Shown: one piece after another, positions 30,213 to 31,407 of the stretch | Position numbering within the stretch: the stretch's first letter is position 1 | Layout: every line of letters begins with the position of its first letter | From: Rheinheimera sp. | GTDB taxonomy: Bacteria > Pseudomonadota > Gammaproteobacteria > Enterobacterales > Alteromonadaceae | Reading direction: 5' to 3' | Assembly (NCBI GenBank): GCA_003482455.1 | Contig: DMYW01000064.1 | Span: 1-31,407 of the forward strand | Length of the DNA stretch: 31,407 nt | The notes under the pieces: generated by a model | Told to the model about the DNA's origin: nothing | The model's database searches: none | The model's input: the letters and a program-made list of their open reading frames with translations, nothing else | Translations under genes and position numbers: made by a program

Positions 30213-31304
30213 ATGCGTATTGCAGTGATTGGCGGCGGAATTAATGGTATTGCGTCGGCATGGCAGCTAGCGCTGGCAGGCCATCAGGTGTGTCTGTTTG
30301 AACGCGGTGAATTGTTAGCCGCTACCAGCGCTGCGTCGAGCAAGTTGTTGCATGGCGGTTTGCGTTATCTCGAACAGGCTGAATTTCGTTTGGTCCACGA
30401 GGCGCTGCAAGAACGCCGTTGGTGGATCAAAAAAGCGCCCGCCCTGACGCGGCGTTTACCCATTCTCTACCCGATTTATCGGGACGGCCGCCGCAGTCGC
30501 TGGCAATTAAAAATCGGCTTGTCGCTGTATGACCTGTTGTCGGGGCGGCGTGGCATTGGCCGCCACCGCTGGTTGGATGCGGCGCAAGTGGCGCGTTTAA
30601 GCCCGCAGTTGCAGCAACAAGGTTTAATCGGTGCCTACTTGTTTTTTGACGGCCAAATGGACGACCAGCGACTAGGCCATTGGGTGGTGGCGCAAGCCGA
30701 AAAAGCGGGTGTGACCTTTCATACGCATACTGAAGTTGTGGCGGTCAAAGCCGATGCTAAATTGCAATTACAAGGACGAGCCGACTGGCTGCAGTTTGAT
30801 CGGATCATCAATGTGGCGGGGCCTTGGAGCAATCGCTTGCTGGAACAGTCACAGTTAAAAGTGCCTGCCAAGTTGGATCTGGTACGAGGTAGTCATTTGC
30901 TGTTACCGCCACTGTGTCGCTACGGCCATATGCTGGAAGTTCCAGGTGAAGCGCGCATCGTGTTTGTGTTGCCTTATCAAGGGCAAACCTTGGTCGGCAC
31001 CACCGAAGTGCGTCAGCAGTTGGATGAACCCATTCGTTGCAGCGACGCTGAGCGGCAGTATTTGCTGGGCGTCTACAATCATTATTTTGTGCAAGCGCGC
31101 ACTGAGGCAGACATTCTACGCGAGTTTGCCGGGGTCAGACCGTTACTCGGTGGCAGTGCACAGGCCACATCGGCCAGTCGCGAATATCAATTGAATTGGC
31201 AAGACGCGATTTTGACCGTGACTGGTGGCAAATGGACCACGGCACGAGCGCTGGCGCGGCAAGTGGTCGCGCAAGTGCAAGCCTCGCAGACTCCACAGCG
31301 CTAA
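30213..31304 (+). CDS. Short GlpD-like FAD-dependent glycerol-3-phosphate dehydrogenase family protein
   Basis: A 363-aa flavoenzyme. The N-terminal FAD fold is IAVIGGGINGIASAWQLALA with the acidic FERGE at the strand end. It is followed by the GlpD-specific ATSAASSKLLHGGLRYLEQAEFRLV, KAPALTRRLPILYPIYRDG, the substrate-domain VRGSHLLLP and the closing ILTVTGGKWTTARALARQVV. In aerobic GlpD enzymes (about 500 aa) a helical C-terminal domain of about 130-150 residues follows GGKWTT; here the protein stops soon after it. The gene is otherwise intact and has its own terminator, so the short form looks natural. Glycerol-3-phosphate oxidation is likely but not certain. ATG 30213 has GGAG 6 nt before. 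No glpF/K/R genes are nearby. Confidence 0.82.
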   Translation: MRIAVIGGGINGIASAWQLALAGHQVCLFERGELLAATSAASSKLLHGGLRYLEQAEFRLVHEALQERRWWIKKAPALTRRLPILYPIYRDGRRSRWQLKIGLSLYDLLSGRRGIGRHRWLDAAQVARLSPQLQQQGLIGAYLFFDGQMDDQRLGHWVVAQAEKAGVTFHTHTEVVAVKADAKLQLQGRADWLQFDRIINVAGPWSNRLLEQSQLKVPAKLDLVRGSHLLLPPLCRYGHMLEVPGEARIVFVLPYQGQTLVGTTEVRQQLDEPIRCSDAERQYLLGVYNHYFVQARTEADILREFAGVRPLLGGSAQATSASREYQLNWQDAILTVTGGKWTTARALARQVVAQVQASQTPQR

Positions 31305-31310
31305 CTCCAC

Positions 31311-31330
31311 AAAAAAGCCACCCGTGGGTG
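31311..31330 (-). terminator. Weak minus-strand terminator-like hairpin
   Basis: CACC (31319-31322) and GGTG (31327-31330) form a short stem followed on the minus strand by GC and six T residues. It could end a transcript coming from a minus-strand gene beyond the right edge. Confidence 0.35.
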
Positions 31331-31367
31331 TAATGCCAGTCAGTTAAGCTGATTGGCATTATTTTTT
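31331..31367 (+). terminator. Rho-independent terminator after the GlpD-like gene
   Basis: TAATGCCA (31331-31338) pairs with TGGCATTA (31354-31361); inside, TCAG and CTGA extend the stem after a mismatch. Six T residues follow. It lies 27 bp past the stop codon. Confidence 0.88.
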
Positions 31368-31407
31368 CGTGTCGATGAATCTTACAAGGCGAGCGGTGGC
31401 AACAAAA

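Overview
The window looks like chromosomal DNA of a Gram-negative gammaproteobacterium. Its genes are mostly core metabolism (ilvIH, speA, speE, proBA) mixed with envelope proteins: lipoproteins, an OmpA-type protein, PlsC-type acyltransferases and C-terminally sorted exoproteins. GC content is moderate, the proteins are very rich in Gln and Leu, and PEP-CTERM/GlyGly-CTERM-like tails are present. That combination suggests an Alteromonadales/Chromatiaceae-type aquatic bacterium, possibly Rheinheimera-like; this is inference from style, not a database match. I see no IS element, phage gene, CRISPR array, rRNA or tRNA.

Layout. 1-4378: a minus-strand exoprotein region with a choice-of-anchor A family protein and a large PrsT-type TPR protein. 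4456-6590: a small GNAT acetyltransferase, then a BenE-type transporter and a GntR/FCD regulator preceded by a perfect 14-bp palindrome that is a good operator candidate. 6558-9633: an exported cyclophilin with a GlyGly-CTERM-like tail, then a Sel1-repeat lipoprotein preceded by an 88-aa unknown. 9841-12009: a CPA2 antiporter convergent with a periplasmic solute-binding-like protein. 12206-14435: ilvIH with a structured leader. 14835-17979: a tight three-gene operon encoding a thioredoxin-TPR protein, a periplasmic trypsin-like protease and an FHA-domain membrane protein. 18011-21544: a stand-alone CheY-like receiver, a GSTCD-type methyltransferase and two tandem PlsC-type acyltransferases. 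21641-24520: divergent speA and speE. 24763-25919: a DUF4124-like periplasmic protein and an OmpA-type lipoprotein. 26153-28527: proBA. 28598-31304: a coiled-coil protein with a possible degenerate HD-type domain, divergent from a short GlpD-like flavoenzyme.

How the genes work together. The clear functional sets are ilvIH (first step of branched-chain amino acid synthesis), speA/speE (polyamines from arginine), proBA (glutamate to glutamate semialdehyde for proline) and the paired acyltransferases. The most promising little-described unit is the thioredoxin-TPR/protease/FHA operon: gene overlap and predicted topology suggest a cytoplasm-to-periplasm quality-control or signalling module. Second are the two distinct C-terminal sorting-type tails and a PrsT homologue with no exosortase, rhombosortase or exopolysaccharide genes within the window. 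Three convergent gene pairs overlap at their 3' ends, so this is a compact segment. Several start codons were moved inward from the longest reading frame using Shine-Dalgarno position and signal-peptide logic; these choices are stated per gene.
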